NCBI GenBank assembly: GCA_964542535.1
Contig: CAZIUE010000001.1
Location: forward strand, 257,626-321,625
Reading direction: 5' to 3'
DNA length: 64,000 bases
Source: Pseudopelobacter sp964542535
GTDB lineage: Bacteria; Desulfobacterota; Desulfuromonadia; Geobacterales; Pseudopelobacteraceae
Shown here: piece after piece, positions 51,537-60,435 of the stretch
How the letters are laid out: each line of letters opens with the position of its first letter
Position numbering within the stretch: the first letter of the stretch is position 1
Program-made: the position numbers and the translations under genes
The notes under the pieces: model-generated
Databases searched by the model: none
The model's input: the letters and a program-made list of their open reading frames with translations, nothing else
Told to the model about the DNA's origin: nothing

Positions 51537-54260
51537 ATGATGTGGATGAAAAGACAATCGATTCTTTTGGCGCTTTCATTGGCAGTGGTTTCCGGCTTGT
51601 CAACCCCCACGCCAGGCTTCGCCGAATCCGCACAAATTGTATCCCCTGTTGCTCAAAATACAGTTGCGTCCATCGATTCGATAACGGTTCAGGGTGAGGG
51701 AGCCGCGGCGGAACTAGTCATAAAGCTGTCTTCTGCGACTACCTATACCAGTTACAGAACAACCTCTCCTCTGCGGCTTGTGGTTGATCTTTCTCAAACC
51801 GACCAGGGGGCGGTCATGGCGCCGGTTGTGCTGAATCGCGGTAATTTTAAGGTTGTCACGGTTAATCGCTACGACACCGATGCAGGAGTGCTGACGCGCC
51901 TGGATGTTGAGTTGGAAAAGGATGCCGAGGCTATCGTGAGCGTTTCCAAGGATAGGCCCGCTGAGATCAGGGTTTCCTTCCCTGTGCTGGCTACCGCATC
52001 CACCACTCCTTCCGTCTCTGTCGCTGCGCCAGGTGCGGAAATTTCTGCTGCAACCGTCAGGTCACAAGGCCAGGAAACGCCGAACACCGCGTCGGAACCG
52101 ACTCCCACGGCACAGAACAGGAAACCAAGTACACTGACGGCCGTGTCCGGCAAGAACAATGCAATTCTCCTCGCGATTGATGGTGGGGTCAGAGAATTTA
52201 CGGCCTTTCGTTTGAACAAACCTGACCGTTTTGCCATAGATCTCCATGGTGTTAAAAGCGTTCTGCCTTCACGCTTGTATTCTGTTAACACGATTGGTGT
52301 TTCTACTGTGCGCCTTGGGTTGTACCCGGATAAGATTCGGGTTGTGTTTGATGCTATCGATGGCGCCTTACCCAAGATCGTTGCGGAGAAAACAGCCGAA
52401 GGCATACGCGTGATGCCGATGGCGAAAACGGGCGACGCGTTGAATGGGGGTGGAGATACGTCTACTGGTCGATCTGATCAAGCTCAGCCCTCCTATGCGT
52501 CAGTTGAGAGCCAGAAAAAACCTTTGGCAGCAGCAAGCGATTCTACGTCAACGCCGCTGGCACCTGTGGATGGCAAGATCCCCGCTGTTTCCAGTGTGTC
52601 CCCTTCGCGGGTCGAAATGGTCGATTTTCAGGTGGTTAACGGTATTTCCCGTGTCGCCGTGAAAGTGAGCGGAGGAGCGGTTGTCGAACCCCCTGAAAAA
52701 TCACCAGGTTTTGTTACTGTTACGGTTAAAAACGCGATTATTCCCAGCAACCTGCAACGCTCTCTGGAGGCAAAGGGGTTTTGGTCTCCGGTGCTGAGGG
52801 TTACCCCTCTTCTCGTGACGACACGCAAGGGAACAGACACGAAAATCCGCATTGCCCTGCGGAAAACGGTGCCCTATGAATTCCGGCGTGAAGGGGATAT
52901 GGTGTTCGTTGATTTCAAAAATCCGCAAGGAGCTCACGACACCTTGGCGGCTCCTTCTCCGGTCACAGGAAACGTTGAGGATACCCCCGGCAGCACAGCT
53001 TCGCTTCGATCTGAACTGCTCTCCTCTCCGGATGATTTCCCGAAGACTACTGGTTCCGCAAAACTGTATCGGGGCCGGCGGGTTACCCTTGAGTTTGCCG
53101 ACGCCGACGTGCGCAAAATCTTTCAGCTGATATCGGAGGTCAGCAACAAGAACTTTGTTCTGGGGGACGACGTGACCGGAACCATCAGCATCAAGCTGGT
53201 CAACGTCCCCTGGGATCAGGCACTGGACATCATTCTTGATGCGAAAGACCTTGAAATGCGTGAAACAGGAAACGTGCTGTCCATCAAGAAACGGGGCGCA
53301 TTCAGGGAACAACTGGTTAGGCAGCCCACAGTTACGGAATATTTCCCCGTTAATTATAGTTCTGCAAAATCTGTGAGCCCGCAATTGGAGGCGTTGGTCG
53401 ATCCAACACTGCTGAAAGAGAAATATGCTAAGGTCACAGTTGATGATCGCACCAACACGGTGGTGGTCACCTCCGTGCAGTCGGATATTGACAGGATAAG
53501 GGCCTATCTTGCCAAGATGGATATCCCGGAAAAGCAGGTCATGATCGAGGCGCGCATTGTGGAGGCAACATCTACCTTTACCCGCAGCCTGGGGGTAAAT
53601 TGGGGCGTTCACTATAACGATGCTTCAGGCTCGCTCCTGGGGATTACCCAGTTGGACACCGGTTTTGGTGGTCTCACCAGTGCGCCGCCGACCAGTGGTA
53701 CTGGAGATTCTGCGGGGGGGAACCTGGGGATTTCCTTCGGTGCCTTGGGGAATGGCGTGCAACTGGATATGAGGCTCAGTGCGGCTGCAACGGCCGGTCT
53801 CGTCAAGATTATCTCCAGTCCCAAGGTTGCGACGCTTAACAATAAGAAGGCCAAGATTGCCCAAGGCCAGCAGATTCCCTATACCGCGTCGGACGGCGAC
53901 AATGTTCAGACAAAATTCGTAGAAGCTGCTCTGTCCCTTGAGGTTACTCCCCATATCAATGCCAACGGGACCATCAGTCTGAGTGTTGTTGCCAAAAACG
54001 ATTCCATGGGTGATGCTGTCGGTACTGATGAACAGCCTGCCATCAACACTAAGGAGGCGTCGACGGAGATGCTGCTGCGCGACGGAGAGACAACGGTGAT
54101 CGGGGGTATCTTCGTGGACAGTGACAACGAATCAGATTCAGGGGTACCCTTCCTGATGGACATCCCGGTTATCGGCAAGTTCTTCAAGACGAACAACAAG
54201 ACAAAGACCAAGACTGAGCTGCTGATTTTCATTACACCACGTATTATCGGCGTAACGTAG
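51537..54260 (+). CDS. pilQ: Type IV pilus secretin PilQ
   Basis: 907 residues with a signal peptide (to about PGFAES). AMIN domains (peptidoglycan binding) occur around 38-145, ~195-285 and ~365-460, one more than is usual for PilQ. A secretin/TonB short domain (VTLEFADADVRKIFQLISEVS) and an N1/NolW domain (VTEYFPVNYSSAK) follow. The C-terminal secretin pore has RILEARIVE-like VMIEARIVEA, VKIISSPKVATLNNKKA and the final LLIFITPRII. It forms the outer-membrane gate for the pilus. TAAGGAG precedes the start. Confidence 0.95.
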   Translation: MMWMKRQSILLALSLAVVSGLSTPTPGFAESAQIVSPVAQNTVASIDSITVQGEGAAAELVIKLSSATTYTSYRTTSPLRLVVDLSQTDQGAVMAPVVLNRGNFKVVTVNRYDTDAGVLTRLDVELEKDAEAIVSVSKDRPAEIRVSFPVLATASTTPSVSVAAPGAEISAATVRSQGQETPNTASEPTPTAQNRKPSTLTAVSGKNNAILLAIDGGVREFTAFRLNKPDRFAIDLHGVKSVLPSRLYSVNTIGVSTVRLGLYPDKIRVVFDAIDGALPKIVAEKTAEGIRVMPMAKTGDALNGGGDTSTGRSDQAQPSYASVESQKKPLAAASDSTSTPLAPVDGKIPAVSSVSPSRVEMVDFQVVNGISRVAVKVSGGAVVEPPEKSPGFVTVTVKNAIIPSNLQRSLEAKGFWSPVLRVTPLLVTTRKGTDTKIRIALRKTVPYEFRREGDMVFVDFKNPQGAHDTLAAPSPVTGNVEDTPGSTASLRSELLSSPDDFPKTTGSAKLYRGRRVTLEFADADVRKIFQLISEVSNKNFVLGDDVTGTISIKLVNVPWDQALDIILDAKDLEMRETGNVLSIKKRGAFREQLVRQPTVTEYFPVNYSSAKSVSPQLEALVDPTLLKEKYAKVTVDDRTNTVVVTSVQSDIDRIRAYLAKMDIPEKQVMIEARIVEATSTFTRSLGVNWGVHYNDASGSLLGITQLDTGFGGLTSAPPTSGTGDSAGGNLGISFGALGNGVQLDMRLSAAATAGLVKIISSPKVATLNNKKAKIAQGQQIPYTASDGDNVQTKFVEAALSLEVTPHINANGTISLSVVAKNDSMGDAVGTDEQPAINTKEASTEMLLRDGETTVIGGIFVDSDNESDSGVPFLMDIPVIGKFFKTNNKTKTKTELLIFITPRIIGVT

Positions 54261-54310
54261 AAGTCCCATACCCTTCTGATGCAGTATCGAAAACATTCTT
54301 GCACTCCATG

Positions 54311-54350
54311 CACAACAACCTCCGGAAAATGCTTTCCGGAGGTTGTTGTG
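54311..54350. terminator. Perfect 18-bp hairpin between pilQ and the convergent rsbW-like gene
   Basis: 54311-54328 pairs completely with 54333-54350 around a four-base loop. It lies about 50 bases after pilQ and 20 bases after the end of the convergent gene on the other strand, so it can serve both. T-runs are weak. Confidence 0.75.
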
Positions 54351-54370
54351 TTAATAGGTTCCTCGTCGCG

Positions 54371-54817
54371 TTATGTAGTTTGTTTCTTGAGCCGCAACGT
54401 TTTTTTCATCTCGAGCACATTTCCTCTATCAGCCTTCCGATATACCACTGAGTCCATAAGTGAACGGATGATAAAGAGTCCCCTGCCGGTTTCGCTGAGA
54501 TAGTCGGCATTGATGCCGGGGACGGGCACTGAGTTCAAATCGAATCCTAGACCATTATCATATACCCGGACAGCCAACTCTGTCTCGCTGACCGTGATGC
54601 GTATTGTAACCGCTTTATCCGGGTGTGCCGCGTTTGCATGTTTGATGGCGTTGGACATTGCTTCGGTCAGTACGACGTTGAGATTATAGGCAAATGCACC
54701 ACCGTCGTCCGCCAGACCGTTGATTTCCCTGGCCATGTTTTCTCCGAGGTTTCCAATCAAACGCAGATAACGGGTCTGATTAGGGACCTTGATCTGGATT
54801 TCAATTTCGTTCTTCAT
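54371..54817 (-). CDS. RsbW-type anti-sigma factor / serine kinase
   Basis: 148 residues of the GHKL ATPase family. N-box LTEAMSNAIKHA, G1 box VYDNGLGFDL, G2 box GRGLFIIRSLMD. Such kinases bind a sigma factor or other target and phosphorylate the STAS antagonist on Ser; the STAS gene is immediately upstream in the same operon. No sigma factor gene is adjacent, so the target is unknown. It is the last gene of the minus-strand operon. Confidence 0.92.
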   Translation of the reverse strand: MKNEIEIQIKVPNQTRYLRLIGNLGENMAREINGLADDGGAFAYNLNVVLTEAMSNAIKHANAAHPDKAVTIRITVSETELAVRVYDNGLGFDLNSVPVPGINADYLSETGRGLFIIRSLMDSVVYRKADRGNVLEMKKTLRLKKQTT

Positions 54818-54844
54818 GGCTTCCCCTGCGCGGCAACGTTTATG

Positions 54845-55180
54845 CTAGAAGCTCTCAAGCGCATCGTCAACAGTATGGAATATGTCAAAAACACGATGCA
54901 GACGAGTAAGTTCAAACATAGATCTCACCTGCGTCTGGAGCCCGCTCAGTTTTAGGGTTCCCTGGCGCGTTGAGGCATTCTTGAAACCAGATACGAGCAC
55001 ACCAAGTCCGGAGCTGTCTATGAAACGCACTTCCTTGAGATCCACGATCAGATCTTTCACGCCTTCAGCGAACAGTCTGTTCATCTCGGTCTTCAATTCA
55101 TCGGAGTTGTGTGCGTCAAGTCGTTCCTCGTGTACGCTGATGGTCACGCGTTTTCCGTGCTGCTCTGTGTTCAGGTTCAT
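54845..55180 (-). CDS. STAS-domain anti-sigma factor antagonist
   Basis: 111 residues with a complete STAS fold. The phosphorylation site is the S56/S57 pair after D55 (FIDSSGLGVLVS). In partner switching the unphosphorylated form binds the RsbW-type kinase and frees its target, and a SpoIIE-type phosphatase reactivates it. Both partners are encoded next to it, 27 bases downstream (kinase) and 59 bases upstream (phosphatase). Confidence 0.95.
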   Translation of the reverse strand: MNLNTEQHGKRVTISVHEERLDAHNSDELKTEMNRLFAEGVKDLIVDLKEVRFIDSSGLGVLVSGFKNASTRQGTLKLSGLQTQVRSMFELTRLHRVFDIFHTVDDALESF

Positions 55181-55239
55181 GGCCTCTCCTTGAATGATGA
55201 CGGTATAAAATAAGCAAAAATGACATGTTTTTGGCTCTG

Positions 55240-58200
55240 CTACAAAATTTTTACGACAACCATAGATATGTCGTCCTGAAATGTATCCAGACCGGTGAAA
55301 TCGCTCACAACGGTGTAAAAGGAGTCAATGATCTCCTGGGCTGAAAGGGTGTGGACAGTCCTGAGGTGATCGCATGTCCTTTCAACCCCAAAACTCGTTC
55401 CCTGTGAGTCGGTTGCCTCGGTCAGACCGTCAGTGTAGAACAATACGGTGTCCCCCTTCAAGAGCTCTATACTCCGCTCCTCAAAGATGACTGATGGTTT
55501 GACTCCGATTATCAGGCCTTCGGCATCCAATTCGATACAGGTGGCTTCGCTGTCACGGCAGATGAGAGGACGGTTGTGGCCGGCATTTGCATACGACAAT
55601 CGTCCCGTTGCTGAGTTGTACTTTGCATAAAACATGGTGATGAACAGTTCGGCTCTGGTTAGATCGTCGTAGAGTTGGGTGTTGAGTTGCCTCAGTATGG
55701 AGGAGGCATTCTGGGGTATGTTGACGTGAGGCCTCAGAAGTGTCCTGACTTCGGCCATGATTAATGCGGCACCCACGCTGTGGCCTGAAACGTCTGCTAT
55801 GAGAACGTCGGTGGTGTGCTCATCTCGCAGAAAATAGTCGTAATAGTCCCCTCCCACATGTGCTGCGGAGACACAGCGGCCGGCTATGTCCACTCCGAAA
55901 AGCTGCGGCGGGTGTTCTGGAAGCAGGGATAACTGTATCTGCTGGGCAATTTCCATGTCACGGTTTATCCGGGCATTTTGCAGCAGAGCCTGCTCCTTTT
56001 GGTTGCGCTCCTGCTCCCGCGCCGCTATCTCACGCGTTATGATAACCGTTTGAGCCAGTTGGCCGGCGAGGCTGTCCAGGAGGTCCGTAAACTCATCGGT
56101 GAAAAGTCCTGGAATTGACTTGGAAAAGATAGAAAGAATTCCAAGTGGCGCGTCTCCTGTACGCTGAATAGGGATGTAGGCACAGGAAACGATGCCATCT
56201 GCAATCGTGTGTTTCAATGAATACGGTGGGAGGGGTAAGGAGGTGTCATTGACAACGAACGTCTTGCGATTGCGAGCAACGAGAGAATGGAATGGCTCGC
56301 TTTCCTTTAACCATGGCAGGTCAGGAGCCGGATTTTGGTTGATCACCTGACAGCATTTGAGAGAAAAATCCCCATTTTCGTCTTTCAGCAAAATTGCTGC
56401 AATATCCAGTCTGAACTCCTTTAGCAATAGCTGAAGCAGGTCGTTCATTATGATGGAGATGTCAAGAGTTCGATTAATGATTTCGGAGGCCTTGATGCGC
56501 ACGGACAAGGCTTCCCGACTCTGGTCGAGGGACGTTTTCACGGTGCTGAAAATATCGTAGACGATTTCCATGCGGGAACCCATATCAGAGAGAAAACTGT
56601 CAACAATGGCCCCTGCCGCTGCAACGCCAACTGAGCCTGCCAGAGTCTTTTCGGTAAATCGCTTCAGGTTTGGCAGCTCGAATTCGGATATGTGCCCGTC
56701 CCGATCCATTTGGCTATCTCCGATATAGGTTGCGATGGCCTGTTGTGCGTCGGCTTCGCCGATGAATTTGGCCATGAGCGTGCCAAACTGGGCAATGGTG
56801 ACAGGTTTCGAGAACCGTTTTGTCTCCGCATGGATGCTGCGGTGGCGATCGGGCCTGAATATATCAATAAATCTGATGACCTGATCTCGCTCCTGTTCGC
56901 CCTGGTGGAGAATGAGCGAACAGGCAACGTAGCTGGATACATTGAAAAAAAGACTCCAGAAGAGGGAATGACTCCACATGTCCATGCCGGAGAGGCCGAA
57001 CAGGGCCGTTGGCTTCAGCAGGGAGATACCGAGTGGACCATTGTCCAGGATTGCGTGGTGGAGCCATTCCGATGAGGAGAACGATGGTAAAAACAGGGTG
57101 TACACCCAGGTCAGAAAGCCGAGCAGGGTACCGGTAATTGCTCCCGCCTTGTTGCCGCGCCGCCAGTAGAGTCCCCCCAGCATGACCGGTACGAACTGGC
57201 TGATGGCTGCAAAGGAGATCAGGCCCAAGTTTGCCAGCATAAGCCCGTTGCCGGCAATCAGGTGGTAGGCATAACCGAGAAAAATAACCAGTATAATGCC
57301 CACTCGTTTCAATTGCAGCAAAAGATCGGGGAACCAGACCCGAGGAGTGAAGCGAACAATGACCGGCATGAACATATGGTTGAGCAGCATGGTTGAAATC
57401 GTCACGGATTCGACCAGGATCATGCCGGTAGCGGCTGCAAGCCCCCCCAGATAGGCCAATGTCGCAACAGAGCCATGGTCGGTCAGCAGGGGGATGCTTA
57501 AGGCAAAAAAGTCTGAGTTATCAGTGGCTTTCATGTTAATAATGCCGCTTAGGGCTATGGGCATGATGAATATGTTGGTCAGGAACAGGTACAGGGGGAA
57601 AAGCCACATGGCCGTTTTGATATGGCGTTCATTACAGTTTTCGATGACCATGACGTGAAACTGTCGCGGCAGCAGCATGATGGCGCCCATGGACATGAAC
57701 AGCATGGTGAATGGCGGTGTGCTGTTGCTGGAACCACCAGCCCTGTTTATGGTGAATAGCCGGAAAAACGTGTCCGGTTTGGCGTCATGAAAGCGGGAAA
57801 AAAGATCCATGAAGCCGTTGTACAGGTGATAGGTCGCGAACAGCCCCAAGCCAAGCATGCAGGCTATTTTTACCAGTGACTCAAAAGCAATGGCCGCAAT
57901 CAATCCTTCGTGACGTTCCGAGGAAACCAGTCTGCGCGCACCAAAAGCGATACTGAAGCCTGAGAGGATCAGAGGCAGCAGGATTCCCCCCCCCGCATAC
58001 TCTGATGATGTTGCTGGCTGTGGGTCGGGGATGCCAAAACTCATTATCTGGAAACTGGTGAAAACTGCCCTCATCTGCAGGGCGATGTAAGGTGTGATGG
58101 CAAACAGTGAGATCAACGTAATCAGGGCACCCAGGAATGGCGACCTTCCGTAGCGTAGGCTGATGAAGTCGGCAATGGAGGTTACGTTGTTATCTTTGCT

Positions 58201-58482
58201 GATCCGAATAATGCGGTGCAGCAGAAATATCCAGGAAAAGGCGCTCAGGGAGGGGCCAAGATAGATGATGATATAGTCTATGCCCGTTGTCGCTGCTTTG
58301 CCAATGCTGCCGTAGAAGGTCCATGAGGTGCAGTAGACGGCGATGGAAAGTGTATAGATGTAGGGGCTGTCTATCAGGCTTTGGCCGCGTTCTTTTCGGA
58401 GGTGAGCGTACCAAGCAATCAGGAAGACAAGCAGGGTATAGAGGATCGATATCAGAGCTGTCTGGAAGAGGCCGCTGTTCAC
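55240..58482 (-). CDS. SLC5 transporter-like sensor fused to GAF and SpoIIE-type phosphatase
   Basis: 1080 residues starting at GTG 58482. Residues 1-~475 are a Na+/solute symporter (SLC5) fold with about 13 helices (TSWTFYGSIGKAA, YIALQMRAV). Residues ~575-635 match the STAC-type linker seen in SLC5-histidine kinases such as CbrA (FIGEADAQQAIATYIG, FTEKTLAGSVGVAAAGAIV). A GAF domain (~670-810) and a PP2C-like phosphatase (~840-1080) follow, with metal-binding Asps in GGDYYDYF, ADVSGHSVGAA, FYTDGLTEA and FQDDISMV. It probably senses or takes up an organic solute and sets the phosphorylation of the STAS protein encoded next. A run of nine C (57986-57994) encodes Gly residues. Confidence 0.88.
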   Translation of the reverse strand: MNSGLFQTALISILYTLLVFLIAWYAHLRKERGQSLIDSPYIYTLSIAVYCTSWTFYGSIGKAATTGIDYIIIYLGPSLSAFSWIFLLHRIIRISKDNNVTSIADFISLRYGRSPFLGALITLISLFAITPYIALQMRAVFTSFQIMSFGIPDPQPATSSEYAGGGILLPLILSGFSIAFGARRLVSSERHEGLIAAIAFESLVKIACMLGLGLFATYHLYNGFMDLFSRFHDAKPDTFFRLFTINRAGGSSNSTPPFTMLFMSMGAIMLLPRQFHVMVIENCNERHIKTAMWLFPLYLFLTNIFIMPIALSGIINMKATDNSDFFALSIPLLTDHGSVATLAYLGGLAAATGMILVESVTISTMLLNHMFMPVIVRFTPRVWFPDLLLQLKRVGIILVIFLGYAYHLIAGNGLMLANLGLISFAAISQFVPVMLGGLYWRRGNKAGAITGTLLGFLTWVYTLFLPSFSSSEWLHHAILDNGPLGISLLKPTALFGLSGMDMWSHSLFWSLFFNVSSYVACSLILHQGEQERDQVIRFIDIFRPDRHRSIHAETKRFSKPVTIAQFGTLMAKFIGEADAQQAIATYIGDSQMDRDGHISEFELPNLKRFTEKTLAGSVGVAAAGAIVDSFLSDMGSRMEIVYDIFSTVKTSLDQSREALSVRIKASEIINRTLDISIIMNDLLQLLLKEFRLDIAAILLKDENGDFSLKCCQVINQNPAPDLPWLKESEPFHSLVARNRKTFVVNDTSLPLPPYSLKHTIADGIVSCAYIPIQRTGDAPLGILSIFSKSIPGLFTDEFTDLLDSLAGQLAQTVIITREIAAREQERNQKEQALLQNARINRDMEIAQQIQLSLLPEHPPQLFGVDIAGRCVSAAHVGGDYYDYFLRDEHTTDVLIADVSGHSVGAALIMAEVRTLLRPHVNIPQNASSILRQLNTQLYDDLTRAELFITMFYAKYNSATGRLSYANAGHNRPLICRDSEATCIELDAEGLIIGVKPSVIFEERSIELLKGDTVLFYTDGLTEATDSQGTSFGVERTCDHLRTVHTLSAQEIIDSFYTVVSDFTGLDTFQDDISMVVVKIL

Positions 58483-58736
58483 GGCTTGCCTGTCTCCTCG
58501 GTTCTTGTATCATTACTTCCGAACGCGAGCGTAAAGAGATAGACAACAAAGATGGAAACTGCCCATCCTGTGAAAAAATAGATGAAGAGAAGTGGAATGT
58601 TGCTGATCGTTACGGGAGTGTTGAATATTTGCAGAAAAGGAAAGTTCAATAGCGTTAAACCGAGTACAAAAAAGATCACCCACGACTCACGCAATTGCAG
58701 ACGGTGCAGCACCTTGGTGCGTAGCCGCTTCAACAT
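58479..58736 (-). CDS. Small two-helix membrane protein, partner of the SLC5 sensor
   Basis: 85 residues with two hydrophobic helices (~19-36 and ~47-69). It ends with GTGA overlap of the symporter-phosphatase start and begins one base after the upstream kinase gene. A short membrane protein directly before an SLC5 gene is a known arrangement for transporter small subunits (e.g. DUF4212 or YhjB types), but no named family is recognised here. Confidence 0.75.
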   Translation of the reverse strand: MLKRLRTKVLHRLQLRESWVIFFVLGLTLLNFPFLQIFNTPVTISNIPLLFIYFFTGWAVSIFVVYLFTLAFGSNDTRTEETGKP

Positions 58737-58737
58737 A

Positions 58738-60294
58738 TCAGAGCCTCTCGTAGATCATACTGCACAGTACGGGTGCCGGTAAGACGGAGCGGATGGGGAT
58801 CACGACTCCCTCGTCTCTGTCTGGAGGCTCAAAGTCCCTACGCTGTTGGTGGAGAAGTTCCGCCCTGCCATCCGATACGGACCGACCCGTTGCGGAACGA
58901 GTGCTAAGTCTGCGTTTATTGATTGCCTCGCTGCACGATATCGAGAGTATGACGAAGCGAGCCGCATATTGTCTTGCCAGATCGGCGAAGAGCAGTCGTG
59001 CCTCCCGGTGTATAAAGCAGGCGTCAATAATGACCGATTTTCCGTTGGCTAACTCGGTCTCGGCCAGTTTTCTCATCATGTCATACGTTGATTGACTGAT
59101 GTGGTCTGAATAGAGACCTTGGCCGAATGCGTGTGAGATTTTGGTTTCGGGGAGGAGGCCAGCCATCTGTTTGCGGATTATGTCAGAGTTGAAACAGGAG
59201 ATGCCCAATTCAAACGATAGGTGCGCCGCAAGCGTACTCTTGCCGCATCCCATTAAGCCGCAGGTAATGAAGATGGTCGGTGTCAGTCTGCTGCGTTCTA
59301 TATAGCCTCGTGCAAGCCTGAAATATCGGGAAGCCCTCATGAGGGTGTTGTCCCGCTGCTGTTTACTCATATCGGGGTCCAGAGAATGGATGCTCTCCAC
59401 CTTTCCCCGGACAAAAGCCCGATACACCTTGTAGAAATCAAGCAGAGCGCGGGGTACCGTATCACCCGTTATTTCCCGATAGGTAGCCAGCACTTCCTCG
59501 GAGAGATCGTTTCTACCATTGAAATCCAGATCCATAAGAAGAAAAGCCGTGTCTGCTGCGGTATCGCAACAGCGGAAGCGTTCACTGAATTCAATACAGT
59601 CGAAGATGTAGACCTTTCCGTCATTCAGGCATATGTTCTCAAGGTGTATATCTCCATCGCACTCCCGAATGAAACCATTGTCTATCCTGGTGGATAAGAG
59701 GGCTTCATGCTGTTCTAAGAATGATAAAACCCATGATTTGATCTGCTGACGCTCTGGCGCCGGCAGGGTCGTGTTTTCGAAGGGGATGGTCTGATCAAAG
59801 TTCTCGATCCAGTTAAAACGAATCCGTTCGGGCCGCCCATACTCGGAGATGGCTGGTGAACTGGGAAGAGTTTTGTGGAATTCGGCAATTACCCGGGCGA
59901 CCTCACGTATCTCGCCCATGGAGATGGTGTCGTCTGTTACCAGCCGGTCCATCATCCGTTCCGCAGGCAGACGTTTCATTTTGACAGCATAGTCTAGTAT
60001 GCGTCCCTCTTCTTGAAAACCTACACTGCCGTTGTTTTGGCGGAGCTCAACTACCCCAACATAGATGTCGGGGCAAAGGCGTTTATTGTATTTGATTTCC
60101 TCGTTGCAATAGAAACGCCTGCGATCGATAGTGGAAAAGTTCAGAAACCCCAGGTCGACCGGCTTTTTAATCTTGTATGCGTAACAGTCAGTCAGGAAGA
60201 TCCACGAAACATGTGTCTGTACCAGTTCGACAGAGGTGGTGGTTTCCGGGTATGCATCAGGTTTCAGGAGTGATTTCAATATGCTTCGCATCAT
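58738..60294 (-). CDS. Bifunctional aminoglycoside phosphotransferase-like / P-loop kinase
   Basis: 518 residues from ATG 60294 (530 from ATG 60330; the later start fits the family N-terminus and a promoter candidate). Residues ~20-330 look like an aminoglycoside phosphotransferase/protein-kinase-like fold (YAYKIKKPVDLGFLNF, DGDIHLENIC, and IFDCIEF as the metal Asp). Residues ~345-500 are an AAA/gluconate-kinase-like domain with Walker A GLMGCGKSTLAAHL. The two-domain form occurs as a COG2187-COG0645 protein in many bacteria; its substrate is unknown. It heads the operon with the SLC5-phosphatase. Confidence 0.85.
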   Translation of the reverse strand: MMRSILKSLLKPDAYPETTTSVELVQTHVSWIFLTDCYAYKIKKPVDLGFLNFSTIDRRRFYCNEEIKYNKRLCPDIYVGVVELRQNNGSVGFQEEGRILDYAVKMKRLPAERMMDRLVTDDTISMGEIREVARVIAEFHKTLPSSPAISEYGRPERIRFNWIENFDQTIPFENTTLPAPERQQIKSWVLSFLEQHEALLSTRIDNGFIRECDGDIHLENICLNDGKVYIFDCIEFSERFRCCDTAADTAFLLMDLDFNGRNDLSEEVLATYREITGDTVPRALLDFYKVYRAFVRGKVESIHSLDPDMSKQQRDNTLMRASRYFRLARGYIERSRLTPTIFITCGLMGCGKSTLAAHLSFELGISCFNSDIIRKQMAGLLPETKISHAFGQGLYSDHISQSTYDMMRKLAETELANGKSVIIDACFIHREARLLFADLARQYAARFVILSISCSEAINKRRLSTRSATGRSVSDGRAELLHQQRRDFEPPDRDEGVVIPIRSVLPAPVLCSMIYERL

Positions 60295-60317
60295 GAGCGT
60301 ACCCCGTTTCAGGTCAA

Positions 60318-60346
60318 AGAGTAGCATCAAACCCGTATAACCGCAA
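60318..60346 (-). promoter_or_regulatory. Promoter candidate for the minus-strand kinase-to-rsbW operon
   Basis: TTGCGG (60346-60341), 17 bases, TACTCT (60323-60318) on the minus strand. Transcription would begin near 60311, between the two possible starts of the kinase, which favours ATG 60294. The match is weak. Confidence 0.3.
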
Positions 60347-60370
60347 GCTCTCCTGCACCATGATATTCAT

Positions 60371-60399
60371 TTGACGAGGCTATGGTTTCATGTTAGCTT
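60371..60399 (+). promoter_or_regulatory. Promoter candidate for the TPR-lipoprotein operon
   Basis: TTGACG (60371-60376), 17 bases, TAGCTT (60394-60399). It gives a ~30-base leader to ATG 60436 and would exclude the TTG at 60400 as a start codon. A better -10 look-alike, TATCAT at 60404, lacks a matching -35. Confidence 0.35.
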
Positions 60400-60435
60400 T
60401 TGTTATCATTTTTCGAGAAATGGATCGACTTTACA

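Noticed and set aside
57986..57994. C9 run in the SLC5-phosphatase gene as a switch
   Set aside because: Position and length are suggestive, but the window contains many G/C runs of 8-9 at Gly codons, so chance is likely. It is noted in the gene entry only.
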